A DNA stretch of 64,000 nucleotides, taken from NCBI GenBank assembly GCA_964058845.1, contig CAXKVR010000029.1, positions 124,001 through 188,000 of the forward strand, given 5' to 3'. Made by a program: the position numbers and the translations under genes. Each line of letters starts with the position of its first letter. Positions within the stretch are counted from its first letter, which is position 1. The DNA is from Carex sylvatica. Lineage: Eukaryota; Streptophyta; Magnoliopsida; Poales; Cyperaceae. Below the pieces are notes generated by a model. It searched no databases and was not told the origin of the DNA. It saw only the letters and a program-made list of their open reading frames with translations. Shown here one piece after another: positions 22,431 through 33,500 of this stretch.

Positions 22431-23740
22431 TGATAAGTGGGTCACAATGTCTATATCTTCTGGTGCTTTCCTTTTGGCTCTTATGTTCACAAAACATTCA
22501 CTGTTACTTTGAGTCACATGCATTGGTACTGTAGCATACTATTCATTCATTCATGTATGTATTCTCCATTATAATTGAAGATTTTGTGAAGGAAATTGCT
22601 TTTACTCCTGTATTCTCCACTATAATTTGTTACCATTTGAGATTTTTCTTCAAGTACTAACAAGTGTCCCCCAAGTTTCTCTTTCAGTTGAAGCGGGCAC
22701 ATTAGCATGTCAAACCTTATAGATTATAAACTCAGACTTCTCAAATTAATGTATTAATTGAGTGTGCCAGAAAAACAATTAACACCAAAGATCCATTACT
22801 GAAACATAACTTCATGAGCACATTATAAAGGTCAACAATACAAAACCCAAATTCATTATAATACCATCCAAACCTACCCAAAATATATATGCACCCACAT
22901 CTATACCCGTTTGGTAATTACAGCAGCAACTGGTGCACCCTTTGAAATCCTTGAAACACCGTATGAAGTATAAACTCCAAATTCCCATCCCAAAAAAAAA
23001 AAAAAAAAAAACCCAACTAAACCCCAAATTTTTTTTGCTATTTTATTTTTATTTTTTAAAGGTGACAAATGTTGCACGCTTTGAAATTCTTGAAACACCA
23101 ACTAAACCCAAAATTCCCAACCAAAAAAAAAAACCAAACCCCAAAATATTTATTTTGCTTTTTATATAGAATTTTTAAAAATCATTATTTAACATGGGAA
23201 GAAAATTGGTAAAAAAATATTAAAAACAACGATTTTGAAAAATTCCAAAATAATAGCAAATTTTCTTTCAAAAAATGTAAAATTTGGTTCCAAGCACATT
23301 TTATTATGTAGATAATGTTGAATTTTTCAGATGGAATGTTTAAACTTTGAAAATTACAATACGAGTGGAAAGTAAAATAAACACTTTACTCCCCAAAGTA
23401 TGGATAGCCCAAGTAAGAGAGAGGGAGAGTTTGGTTATGGCGAATTGCAAAATAAGAGCCTTGTTTTACTTTACATCCATCTTTTCTACATGTGAAAGTT
23501 CAAACAGTAGATGTGAACCGCTCAACATGATCTACTTATTTAAATGTGTTAGGAGACCAAAATTTTCATTTTTTGAAAATTTGTTACTATCTTTTTAGAT
23601 TTTTTAAAATCACTTTTTTTATGGTATATAATCCATCGAAAAAACAACTATTTTCTACCCATTTATAAAAATAGTAAAAAGTTCACAAGAATGGTTTTAA
23701 TCGACTGTTTGAACTATAAAATAAAAAATATAGTTAACCA
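22431..23740. other. Duplicated CNL flank and A-rich filler
   Basis: 22440-22760 is the far 5' flank of CNL copy 2. 22800-23180 holds two copies of a CTTTGAAAT(C/T)CTTGAAACACC segment and A-rich tracts (19 A at about 22993). Similar sequence occurs near 54.43 kb. No gene is supported; open frames here come from A/T tracts. Confidence 0.45.
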
Positions 23741-23749
23741 ACCACCCAC

Positions 23750-24200
23750 TAGACAAGTCACGAAAAGGAAGGGTTTTATAAATATATTAAGCGACGAATA
23801 TTAATAGTGACTTAATTCAGAAATCAGAAACCATTTGGAATATAATTTTTTTGCTTATAGCTTACCCATTAGATCTTCGGGCTCTACTGCACTTTACTCA
23901 TTTCTCATTTCCACAACTCGGATCTACGGAACAGATCATAATGGATTGGAATTTGATGACATCTCTGCTTTCTGAATTTGCTGCCCTCAATTACAGTCTC
24001 TGCACCAGAAGGAGCGTGCCGTTGAGGAGGATCTTGAGAAGCTGATGCAAACTCTAGAGCAGATCAAGGCCACACTGTACAATTCTGAGGAGAGGGAGAT
24101 CAGACACTGTTCCGTCAAGCTCTGGCTCAAGAAGGTTGCTTATGATGCCACTAGACTAATGGCAAGTTCTCTGAAAAAAAAAAACTGCTTGTTTTTATGT
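23750..24200 (+). pseudogene. CNL head fragment in reverse orientation (promoter plus coiled coil)
   Basis: Unlike the four CNLs, this piece is on the + strand. A CNL-type upstream region (CATTTCTCATTTCCACAACT, then CGGATCTACGG) precedes ATG at 23941, encoding MDWNLMTSLLSEFAALNYSL, after which the frame breaks. Coiled-coil coding resumes in another frame as VEEDLEKLMQTLEQIKATLY followed by SVKLWLKKVAYDA, then sequence homology ends near 24165. There is no NB-ARC or LRR. It is a broken duplicate that marks an inversion within the cluster. Confidence 0.75.
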
Positions 24201-24863
24201 CTTCAAATGCTCAATATAATCAACACTCATCATAAGAAATAATGCATGATTATTCATGGACATAATGTGTTCATAATTAATATTCAGGGATTTAAATTTG
24301 TCATTCTTATTTGCTATGTACGCATATTTCGTGAGTAAATCGTATATAACGCAAGTAAAAATAGAGATATGGAATTCGTTTATTAACTTTTTGTTATTAC
24401 TTCTAAGGATTCAGTAGTTTTAAACCCGAGATTTTTATTAGTGCCCTAAAAAAAAGAATTATAAAATATGTCCTCGCACAAAAATTAATTTTGAAATACC
24501 TTGACCGTCCAAACATGGGGCAGTCAACTTTTTCTACAAAAATTAATTTTCAGATCTAGGTCTAACTAAGTAGACCTAAAGGCATGGACTAGGCCACTTA
24601 TAAAGGCCCCACCTGCATAGAACGTATAGGAAAATAACAGACCAGAGAACTAGGCTCTTCCAATTAATGCACCTTAGTATAATAGACATGAATATGATGA
24701 CAAAAAATACTAATTAAATGAAAAAATCCCAAGTAAAAAACAGACGACCAGATAATTTGCAAATTAAAATTTTGTGGTGCGATAAACAAATTAAAAGAAA
24801 AAAAGTGATAGGTTGTATAGATAAACGAATAATTAGTAGAAAGAAAAGTATGAATTAATTTGA

Positions 24864-24998
24864 TCAGTCAGTTTCTCGGGCACTGGTGATGCGCATCTTC
24901 TTGATATCATTTACAAACGTGGTGAAAAGTTGCATTGACTTGAGGTCAACGGAAGAGATATCATAGTAGAAAGGTCCAGAGGTGTAAATAGATAATAG
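24864..24998 (-). pseudogene. Orphan terminal exon, 44 residues, family unrecognised
   Basis: On the minus strand an AATTCAG acceptor leads into an open exon of 44 codons ending TGA at 24866-24864. It encodes IYTSGPFYYDISSVDLKSMQ and FTTFVNDIKKMRITSARETD, a composition typical of a folded soluble protein. I do not recognise the family. No other exon is visible upstream. A decayed copy of its middle (ISSIDLRSMQLFSTLV) is on the + strand at about 30022-30075, next to the RALF-like gene at 29.4-29.9 kb. It is most likely a gene fragment carried by local duplications. Confidence 0.4.
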
Positions 24999-25249
24999 CT
25001 GAATTTTGAAATAAATAATTGTGATGACCTCTGTCAATGATTATCTTCAACACATAGAATTTTGAAATACTATAGATTTATTTAAACTAATTATTTATAA
25101 GGGCCTGTCCCCGTGTTTCTCAATTTATGATTTAAAAACATATATAACAAAACTACAATTCATTAAACTGTTAAATATTATCTTCTGGCTATATCCAACT
25201 TTTTCCAAAATTGACCCCATATATCTGCTATCTCAACTGAGACATGGTA

Positions 25250-25500
25250 CATATTTGAGGGAAAAAAATGCCTTGCTCAGAGCCTCTGAATACTTAATTT
25301 TGAGGGAAAAAAACGCAGACTAATCCCTTGCCATCCCAACCCTATCCCAAGCAGCTAGAGGCCCAACGACTCGAGTCAACTAATCCAACAAAAGAAAATC
25401 TCGCTGTTAGGCAAAAGGACAATTTTACTAAAACTTCACTTTGACGTACTCGAGGTCAACAGAGAAAATGAAATCATTAAACGGGACTCTGAATGAATTT
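25250..25500 (-). repeat. Dispersed flank repeat, copy 1
   Basis: One of about eight copies of a repeat whose signature is the segment CGACTTGAGTCAACTAATCC (here CGACTCGAGTCAACTAATCC), a GGACAATTTTACT block and a TTTGACC...GGTCAACAGAG block. Other copies: about 27.80-28.03, 28.90-29.15, 31.65-31.97, 34.34-34.66, 35.93-36.30, 39.36-39.50 and 47.54-47.90 kb, in both orientations. Copies follow the RALF-like genes at 34.9 and 46.5 kb. Confidence 0.7.
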
Positions 25501-25829
25501 TCATTGGTGTTATATAAGGTCAGTTTTTTTTTTTTTTGTTGGGCAAATTTAAAATGTTTGTTTTTAATTGACAGAAAGCTACCATGCATTAAAATGTCAA
25601 AGAATTTGTCACATGGGTTTATCTATAACAAACAGGCCCTCAAGTTTTTCTCACTTTCTTAATATTTTTAATAATATGATTAGCCCTCAATGCATTGGTA
25701 AATAGATGATCAGCATGAGACATGGGAAACGGACGTAGCATCTGTAAGCATCAAGAATGACATATATGACTGCGCAACATTTTATATTTTTAATTTTTAA
25801 TTTTTTTTATTTTTCTATGAATAAAAATT

Positions 25830-26390
25830 TCGGAATGAATTCACAACGTCTGAGATATTTCAGACTTTCAATTGATCTGTGGAAAATCTGGGCCATTCAA
25901 ATTCTTTATGCACAAATCTCGAAGCATAATAATAATGACTAGCGGCATTCTGAATAAATATTGATAAAAGTTTGACCTAGATTTGGATAAGCTGAAAATG
26001 TGTGATATCACAGAGGATACGATTATGAACTCCACTAAAAACAGGAAAAAAAATACAAAATCGATGAAAATGAGTCACCACAAGCAAAGAAAGTTCTTTC
26101 AGTTTAATTATTACAAACCTTATAATAAATTGAATAATAAATTCATTTCTACCGAGGGTCTTCGAGGGGGCTCCAAAATATTTCTTGTGGCCGAAAGGAA
26201 ACCATCATCAAAAAGCTGCAAAATAGTTGGATAAGAGCTTATGTAGGAGAGACAAGCAAGTATTAGAATGAAATGTTTATTTGTGGAAATATGAGAGAAG
26301 TTTGATTAGAGAACAAATCCTACCAAGGGTTATGCTTACATAAGAGTAAAAAACGTTCAGTGGTCTAAAATATAAATATTCAAAAAAAAA
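25830..26390 (-). pseudogene. Isolated CNL 3' tail without coding sequence
   Basis: This matches the last exon and 3' intron of the CNLs (minus-strand GCAGCTTTTTGATGATGG, then the CTCGGTAGAAATGAATTT block) and the flank beyond (GATCTGTGGAAAATCTGGGC, shared with about 58.09 kb). The homology stops at an A-tract near 26380, just where LRR coding would begin. It is a second footprint of a deleted CNL. Confidence 0.65.
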
Positions 26391-26399
26391 AATATCACT

Positions 26400-27200
26400 A
26401 TGTCTTGTTGAGACCTAGAAGAGGTGAGAAAAATAGAATGGAGAGGGATGAGGAAGAGGAGGAGGGCGCAGCTAGGTTAGAATTTGCATGGAGAAGAGAA
26501 AAATGGAGAACATAGAGACCGAGCCTGTTGAGTTTTGTACAGCTTAAAATAGCTCGAACTAATGTTGAGAGCCACTAACCACAAATTAATAATTACACAA
26601 TTTAAATTTCAGCCTCCGAACTAAATTTTGTAGTTCCATCCTGGCTACTGTGAAAGAAGTTTAGAGCTATTTATGATCTAGATGAACACAACTAAATTTA
26701 AAGTACCTCATTCAAACCTAAATATAATTATCCTTCGCAATATGACAAGATATTGAGATCTTTGGCGTTTTTGTGAAGACAAAATAAACCGGGAGACAAC
26801 TAAGAGAGTTTTTTGAGTGAATCTTAACCTGAGGTGGATCCATTAATCCTTTTGGGGTTGCATTGAATAACCAGAGGTGAAAATGTAAGGTAAAATTTCT
26901 AGTGTGCCCATCCAAACTTTTGAAATAGCCAATTTCCCCATCAAAATCTCAAAATATCCAATATCCCTATTCAAATTAAACATTCTTTCTTCTATATATA
27001 TATATTTAACATTCTATTTGATTATTTTAAAAATATTATTGACCAATATACCCTCTAATTTTAACTACGTACACGTCCTCTTCTCCTTCCTCCTTGAAAT
27101 CCATCTCTCATCCTTGCCATCTCATACTCTCTCTCACTTGTAATCTTTTTTTTACAGCATAGTATCTATCGGTAGTGAATTGAAAACAAAAATTACATCA
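26400..27200. other. Intergenic DNA with a half-MITE
   Basis: 26880-26985 reads like one arm of the 10.3-kb MITE type (repeated AAAATTTC/CCAATTTCCCC motifs) without the opposite arm. The rest is AT-rich and I see no supported gene. Confidence 0.35.
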
Positions 27201-27222
27201 ATCAATTACCGAAAGATGTGCA

Positions 27223-27444
27223 ATGGATAAACTACTTTGTAGTTCAAATGGACGTTCTTTTTCAAAGAAAAACGATAAAACTTGCAAACAATCCCAGCAA
27301 CCTAATTTTGATTCCATGGAAGAAGTATTTCCTAATTCATATAAGTTCAAATTAGAAAAGAATTACGAAAGATGCCAAGAGCTTGAATCTGCTTCCATTG
27401 ACGGAGTTGAAAATCAAAACAATGATGAGGACCTGTGCGGTTGA
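27223..27444 (+). CDS. Small ORF, 73 residues, unrecognised
   Basis: An open frame from ATG 27223 to TGA 27442-27444 encodes a hydrophilic, Lys/Asn/Glu/Cys-containing protein (MDKLLCSSNGRSFSKK at the start, NQNNDEDLCG at the end). Residue composition is less biased than in the surrounding spurious frames, which is the only argument for coding. There is no signal peptide, membrane segment or motif I recognise. It may be an exon of a larger, now broken gene. Confidence 0.25.
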   Translation: MDKLLCSSNGRSFSKKNDKTCKQSQQPNFDSMEEVFPNSYKFKLEKNYERCQELESASIDGVENQNNDEDLCG

Positions 27445-27799
27445 ATCAGATGAGATATCTTAAAAAAAAAAAAATAATAATAATGAAGCAATTTCTTCTG
27501 GAGGGTCTTTGACTTATGTTACAATTTATCACAATTCAATTACACTTAATTTGTCAGATCAATCATACCAGAGGAGATGGCCTTTTGCTGTATTTTCTCA
27601 ATTTGGGGCTTGTTTTATGTAGTTGGTTCTTAGATCCATCTTTTGGACTTCTATTAACTTCTTTGTCCTTGAAAAATCTGCACTTTATTGTATTTATAAA
27701 TCTCCCATAATGGCTATAAACTTCGTATACAGAAATTATAAGTCTTAATTTTAGTTTTTTATTCATTATTGATTGGGTAATATCGTTTGAAGTATCATT

Positions 27800-28035
27800 T
27801 TTGCTGAGAGCACATTGTGTCTTTTATCAAACTGAAGTTAACAATAAAGTTTGTATCAAATTCTACGTATTGTCAAGTCCTGTTGTTATTTTCTTCAATT
27901 ATTTCATTTTCACTGTTGCGCTCTGGTCAAAGTGAAGTTTCAAAAATATTGTCCTTTTGTCAATATATTAACAAGTTTATTTGGATGTTTTTTAGCTTAA
28001 CAACGAGATTTTAGATTATTGGATTAGTTGACTCA
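27800..28035 (+). repeat. Dispersed flank repeat, copy 2
   Basis: Contains TTCTACGTATTGTCAAGTCC, the CTCTGGTCAAAGT block and TGGATTAGTTGACTCAAGTC, colinear with 31.80-31.97 and 34.49-34.66 kb but more diverged. Confidence 0.65.
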
Positions 28036-28119
28036 AGTCATTCGACAATTATCCGATTCGGATTATAATCGGATACCGATCGGTTAGTCCGGCAAGATAG
28101 TCAGGTACGGAGCGAATAT

Positions 28120-28330
28120 TGAGAAGACTTGACAGTATGTAGTCAGTGTTTAGTTCACTTTTTCTTGGAAGTGGCGCGGAAGTGGAATGGAGTACTTTAG
28201 GGGGGATGGGGTCACTTTGTCTCTAGGAAGCTACCTTGCAGTTTGCAGTTTGCTGTTTGAAAGAAACCACCTCCACCTGTTAACGATTTAATTTCTTGAT
28301 ATAAAAGCGCTACCACCTGTTATCGTTTGT
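28120..28330 (-). pseudogene. Relic CNL promoter without a gene
   Basis: GAGAAGACTTGACAGTA, the CTTTTTCTTGGAAGTGGCG block and GAAACCACCTCCACCTGTTA repeat the far 5' flank of CNL copy 3 (54.07 kb) and the relic at 44.0-44.25 kb. No coiled-coil exon follows on the minus strand. 28410-28600 continues with the paralogue of 13.25-13.64 kb, lacking its MITE. Confidence 0.6.
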
Positions 28331-28849
28331 ACCTATGTAATGAACAAAATATATATGATTTTTTGAAATAAATTAGAAAATAATTGCAAGTATTGTGACT
28401 GAACATAAAATGGGTATATTAACTTTGTCTTTATTATCATTACCAAACTTTATTTTAAATGGATGTAGACATCATCAACCAAATTGGATAGAAAAGTTAA
28501 AACATAATGATTTTTGTTGGTGCTCCATTTAGTAAAGTTGTAGGCATCATCAACCAACTTTATTGTTTGTGGATTACACGGTCATCTATCTATTATCATA
28601 TTTTTATCTTTTCAACAATTTCGAGCAGCTACATTTATTATTAGGTTTATTAGGCATGAAAATAAATCCGATAAACTCCGTCCAAATCTGCTCCGTATAA
28701 GAATCCTAATATTGATAAACGCAGCTGATAATTAATTATGATGTAATTAAAAACAAATTTAGGTAAAAAAATATCATTAAATTTTTATTATATGAACTTT
28801 TGGCTGGATCCAAATTTATTTCTAAAGTGAACACCATCTGCTAATTTAT

Positions 28850-29215
28850 TAATTGTACTGAGTCATCAAATATAATTAAGGGAAAAAATGATCATGCTCA
28901 GTGGCTAAGATTCTCATATTACTTTTTGAGAATAAAATGCCCTTGCCACCCTCATCTTTATCTCAAAAAGAGAGAGCAACGACTTGAGTCAACTAATCCA
29001 ACAATCTTAAATCTCATTGTTGATCTACAAAACAACGAAATAAAGTACATCGGTTTGAATGGTTTGAATTAGGGATAGAGATAGGGTGGCAAGGAATTGG
29101 TCTGCATTTTGTCTCAAAAGTCAGTTTAAGAATCTGAGCCTTTAAGCATGATCATTTTTTTTCCCTCCATTATATTACACGACTCAGTATAATTAATAAA
29201 TTATCAAACAGTGGG
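28850..29215. repeat. Large imperfect inverted repeat, about 365 bp
   Basis: The outer arms (left GTACTGAGTCATCAAATATA then AAAAAATGATCATGCTCAG; right the complement of CTTAAGCATGATC...ACTGAGTC segments) are inverted copies about 70 bases long. The interior carries the CGACTTGAGTCAACTAATCC motif of the dispersed flank repeat. It may be a foldback element or an inverted junction formed when flanks duplicated. Confidence 0.6.
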
Positions 29216-29379
29216 TCTATATATAACTCTATTAATTAATTACATGACCACTACTTTTTGGCACAAATCTATATAAGTCTATTAATTAATTGCACACTTC
29301 ACAACATTAATATATGAAATTCACTCTTTATTTAGGATTTCCACCGATCACATATATAAACCACACTTATTATTTATAT

Positions 29380-29730
29380 CTATGGCTTTTCTTCGGGAGG
29401 AGTCGAAGGGTTTGGACAATGATACTTAGCGCAGGGACGTCCAGTGTAAGGCCTGCCGCTGGCGGGTGATGGAAACAAAGGTATTTTTGGATTTAATGGC
29501 CCCCCACGAATTGCTGAAAATGAGGAGATGACAAAGTAGATTTCCAATTTAAAATTGAGAAATGAAAGAAATACAGAATAAATCTTTGTCACTTTATCTA
29601 TTACTAGAAATTTCGACGTACATAGCTCTATCAAACTCTTTTTCTTGTACTGGTTCTAGTTTCATTGAATTATCATGTAAATTAAAGTCTCAATACTTCC
29701 TTTAGAAAAAATAATACAATAGTATTAATT

Positions 29731-29762
<32 letters not shown>

Positions 29763-29887
29763 TATTACTTACAACCAGCCTTGTTCTCTTCCAGGATTCG
29801 AGCAGCCTCGGTACAAGGCAATAAGAGAGAGCTAGTGAAAAATAGGAAGAGAATGCAGAGAATTGGGAGAGCTTTTGTTGTTGACAT
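29380..29887 (-). CDS. RALF-like secreted peptide precursor A, two exons, 82 residues
   Basis: Exon 1 (29887-29773) encodes a signal peptide, MSTTKALPILCILFLFFTSS followed by LLLPCTEA, with likely cleavage before AARILEENKAG. The donor is GGTT/GTAAGT (phase 1); the acceptor CATTTTCAG opens exon 2 (29513-29380). The mature end contains RPYTGRPCAKYHC, close to the RALF C-terminal pattern NPYxRGC-x5-C, then a Pro/Glu tail ending EEKP. RALF peptides are apoplastic signals perceived by FERONIA-type receptor kinases. Only one Cys pair is present; canonical RALFs have two pairs and usually lack introns, and the YISY motif and RRxL protease site are missing. Compared with B and C, the Gly before Cys is Pro. 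A GA microsatellite sits in the 259-base intron. Gene structure is solid; the family call is an inference. Confidence 0.65.
29730..29763. repeat. GA microsatellite in the intron of RALF-like gene A
   Basis: About 13 uninterrupted GA dinucleotides next to the 5' splice site on the minus strand (a CT run in the transcript). It may be length-polymorphic. Confidence 0.9.
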
Positions 29888-29899
29888 TTTGGAAATTTA

Positions 29900-30012
29900 T
29901 TTTATTTTGCTTTCTTTTATGATGAAGCTGGTTCCTTCAAGGATTCATTTCTATATGTAGACTTCCGAAGGCAATTATTACAATTAATTAAAAATATATA
30001 TGGATACGATTC
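29900..30012 (-). promoter_or_regulatory. Core promoter of RALF-like gene A
   Basis: On the minus strand, CGTATCCATATATAT is followed by a TATA-like CTACATATAGAAATGAATCC about 65-75 bases before the ATG. Genes B and C have the same arrangement (CGTATCCATAT, then CTATTTATAGGAATGAATGC or CTATATATAGGAATGAATCC), supporting a shared promoter. Confidence 0.6.
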
Positions 30013-30159
30013 AGCAATTATCTCTTCCATTGACCTCAGGTCAATGCAACTTTTCAGCACACTTGTCATTAGTTATGGTGCATTTTTTCAATTTTTGGCA
30101 ATGCGTATTTATCGCAAAACCAATCCTGGTCAGCTGCATGGACCCATTGGTGCACCCAA

Positions 30160-30700
30160 CCCAATCCATTGGGCCATCTCAAATTAATTTATACTTCCCT
30201 TTCTATTAATTCTTTCATCTATACAACCAATTACTTAAGTTTCAAAAAATCTTTTGTTCCTGTTTTAATTTTTTTATCGCACGACAATTGTTTTGCATCT
30301 TATCTGGTGGATCGTCTGTTTGCATCTTATCTGGCTGTTACTTGATCTTAGTCAAAATGAATGAGGTGCACTGAAAGAACCTGGTTCTGTGGTCTGTTAC
30401 TCCTTTAATGGTTTATTCTACACGATCTATGCAGTTGGGACCTTTAGAAGCGGCCAAGCCCGTGCCTTTATGTCCACTTAGTTAGACTTCTGTTTTCTTT
30501 CATATCTCAGCTCACAGAAGCCCACACTAATTAAACAATAGTCCAAGAACAAAATAGTTAATCAATTATTTTTTTCGTTTTTTTGGATTTCAAAATGCCT
30601 GTCGGTTAATTAATTAATCTGTTAATCCAAGTAAATTCCACGCAAGACAGGTAATTTTCCAATAAAATTTGAATCATATTGGAAGAAAAGTCAGGTTTTT
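30160..30700 (+). repeat. Segment duplicated at 39.65-40.13 kb
   Basis: Shared blocks include TCATTTCTCAGC/TCATATCTCAGC...CCCACACTAAT, AATAGTCCAAGAA, AATTTCAAAAT and AGTCAGGTAATTTT/AGACAGGTAATTTT. Neither copy codes for protein. The duplication is diverged but colinear. Confidence 0.6.
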
Positions 30701-30856
30701 GTTTTCAATGGAAAAAACAAAATTAATCTCATTTTCTTAAATAAAAATTATATCATGTTACATTGTTTGTACATAGTACAAGATTAATTAATATTACATA
30801 AAAGATTAATAAACTATTAATAAGAAAGACTTTAATGTTATCTTCAAAAAAGAAAC

Positions 30857-30985
30857 AATATCAATTTCCACAACTCAGATCTAAGGAACAGAGCATAAAG
30901 GCATGGAATTTGATAACTTCTCTGCTTTCTCAATTTGCTCCCCTGAATTACAGCCTCTGCTTATTGAAGAGTGCACGCAGCAAGA
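30857..30985 (+). pseudogene. CNL head fragment (start of coiled coil only)
   Basis: TTTCCACAACTCAGATCTAA precedes sequence encoding AWNLITSLLSQFAPLNYSLC, homologous to the CNL N-terminus and especially to the fragment at 23.94 kb. The ATG reads GCATGG with a preceding in-frame context and homology ends at about 30980. Nothing of the later domains remains. Confidence 0.65.
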
Positions 30986-31644
30986 ACGCACACTATGGAT
31001 ACAAAATTGTTAACTTAATTTCATTGTGTTGTTGGTTGGTAGTATCTTTGATGTATTTTCTTTTCTTTATTAGTATTATTATTTTTTTGTATGAACTATA
31101 ACTAACAGCCATTGTCAGAATTTAAAAAAGAAAAAGAAAAAGGAAATATGCACTTAGTCTAGTCCAACTATAAAATATGCAATCCTTTATTGATTTTTTT
31201 TTGTGCGTATTTCGAATTTCAAATACCCCTCGGCTATTAATCCATTAACTTAATATCTCCTTTTGATGAAAAGCTGATATACCTATTTTACGAGCATAAA
31301 GTAAATTACAGTTCTACAAATATTCTTGTATGTTAATCAAATAGAAATATTGCTGATAATTAGGGAATTTGACTAATTATTGTAGGGTTTTTTTTGTATT
31401 ATTTCAATGAGATATCATAGTTCATGACAGTTAATTAGCAGACTGGGGGTCAAATTCAGAGAAAATTTTGGACCAAATTAGAAGTAAATAAATGATTTGT
31501 GATTTTTTTTAAATTTGATCTGGAATAGTTGATTGATAATGATACTTTACAAATTTAGGATTGATACTTATTCATTAGTAACTAATACTTGAAAAACTTA
31601 ATAATATTTTAAAATTTGATACTTAATTTGGATTCCCTGTTTTT

Positions 31645-31970
31645 CGTTCCATATATACATTTATATATCTGAAGTGATGTACAAATACGAATAAAAAAGA
31701 AGAAGAAAGTATTGTAGTCCAAGGATAAGGTTTATACCATATATACCTGTCACTATCATCTTTGCACTTTGAGAAGATTTCCACATATTATTGTTGGCTC
31801 AAATTTTGTCCATTGCGTACCAAAATTCTACGCATTGTCAAGTACTCCTTTTGTTTTATTCTTCAATGATTTTATTTTCTCTGTTGATCTCTGGTCAAAG
31901 TTTGTTTAAATGTTTTTCAGCTTCACCGCGACATTTTTAGATTGTTGGATTAGTTGACTCAAGTCGTTGG
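31645..31970 (+). repeat. Near-identical direct repeat, left copy
   Basis: Pairs with 34341-34662. Both run from CGTTCCATATATAC through GGTTTATACCATATATACCT, TGCACTTTGAGAAGATTTCC and TGTCCATTGCGTACCAAAAT to TTGACTCAAGTCGTTG, differing at only a few sites. It is a dispersed flank repeat copy; its closeness to the second copy shows the most recent duplication in the family. Confidence 0.8.
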
Positions 31971-32283
31971 TCTCTCTCTTTGGGATAGGAACATTTGGTA
32001 CAAACAATATTTGTAGGAAATGGAAATAATTTGCATGGCTTTTTGGCTTTTGGGTTCAAATGTCTTATTGGTTTCAAATACATGAATTAATGGGATAGTA
32101 CGTAGAAAATAACAAATATAGTCCCTTACGTAATAAAAAATTACAAAAATAGCCTCTTACATGATAAAAGCAACAAAATTGTATTCCTTCACATATTAAA
32201 AATAACAAAAATAACTGAGGCGGAATTAATTTCCAGAAGAGGACAAATTAATCCGGACCTATTAAATCAAAATTACTGGAAGT

Positions 32284-32285
<2 letters not shown>

Positions 32286-32317
<32 letters not shown>
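32286..32317. repeat. Poly(C) tract of 32 bases
   Basis: Thirty-two consecutive C residues, preceded by AGTTG. The inverted duplicate at about 44645-44665 has only GGGAGGGGGGGCAACC at the same position. The tract is either real expansion of a short C run or a sequencing/assembly artefact. Confidence 0.95.
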
Positions 32318-32319
<2 letters not shown>

Positions 32320-32529
32320 AGTAGGAATAAGAGGGCATATTATTTGTCATTTCATTTTAGATATAAGATTGAATAATATTTGAATAAGAAAATAATTGTA
32401 ATTAAACTTATAGTAATGATCCGATGAGTATATAAAAAATATTTACAGATGTTGAGTCGCAAGTATAAGAAATTTTCAAGAGTAGGAGGAAAAATAAGAA
32501 AAGCTAGCATGTAGAATTGAGGTGTATAT

Positions 32530-33500
32530 GAGGAATTAATTCCTTAAAAATGGTTACAACACAAATGCCACAGATTGATTTGGCTTTAATGAACAGCTAC
32601 GATTGTTTTGTTCGTATCTTTCAACTCAGTTATTACACTTGTAAGCTCGCCCAATTATATGATCCCTGTAAATTTTAACTCTATATCAGAGCACCAAAAG
32701 TTCAAAGAATCGGCAATTCCTTAACAGGTGGTAACGTAATTTTTATCAAGAAAATTGTTAACAGGTGGAGGTGGTTTCTGTCAAACAGCACACCGCAAGG
32801 TACCTTCCTATAGATGACATAGTGACCCCATTCCCCCTAAAGTACTCCATTCCACTTCCATGCCATTTCCAAGAAAAAGTGAAAAAAGAAGAAGAAGATA
32901 AAATAAAAGAAAAAGTGAACTAAGCATTGACTACTGTACTGTTAAGTCTTCTCCACGCCACTTTCAAATTGAATTTAATATTTTAGCAACAATATAATTC
33001 TGAAAATATCATGTACTACATCGAGATAATGGCATCGGATTAACCCAAACTATGTATTAAATTTTAATTAATATATTGTCCGTGATTAACCCAAACTATT
33101 TATGCATCATACTTGTTAACGAGATTGAAATAAAATTATTTCTGCAATTGTTTGCACTCTGTAAAAGAAATATACTTAGTGATCCGTACTGAAAGCGACT
33201 TTTTGTTTACGGTGGATGCCATCAATGGCTGGTTTACCAATTCAATTTTCTTCATTTACAAAAAATAAATTATTTAATAATCAAATAATACAGAAAATAC
33301 AGCGTTTTTTTGCGTTACGTGTCAAATTAGCCAACCAACCACTACACTAGTCACGATAAATAAGTGCTTAATAGATATATTAATAGTGCGTTAATATTCA
33401 GATATCAGAAATCAATTGGAATTAAAAAAATTTATTTATAATATAGCTTACCAGTTAGCCCTCAGATCAGAGGATTCTACTGCTCCTTACTACATAGTGA
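32530..33500 (+). pseudogene. Relic CNL 5' flank, inverted duplicate of 44.0-44.8 kb
   Basis: Blocks such as CAGGTGGTAACGTAATTTTT, GTGGAGGTGGTTTC and GGAATTAATTCCT occur here on the opposite strand to the 44.0-44.8 kb copy. 33340-33500 further matches the CNL head flank at 23.75-23.89 kb (TCAGAAATCAATTGGAAT, TAGCTTACCAGTTAG). No coiled-coil exon follows; the sequence turns into unrelated AT-rich DNA at about 33500. Confidence 0.6.
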
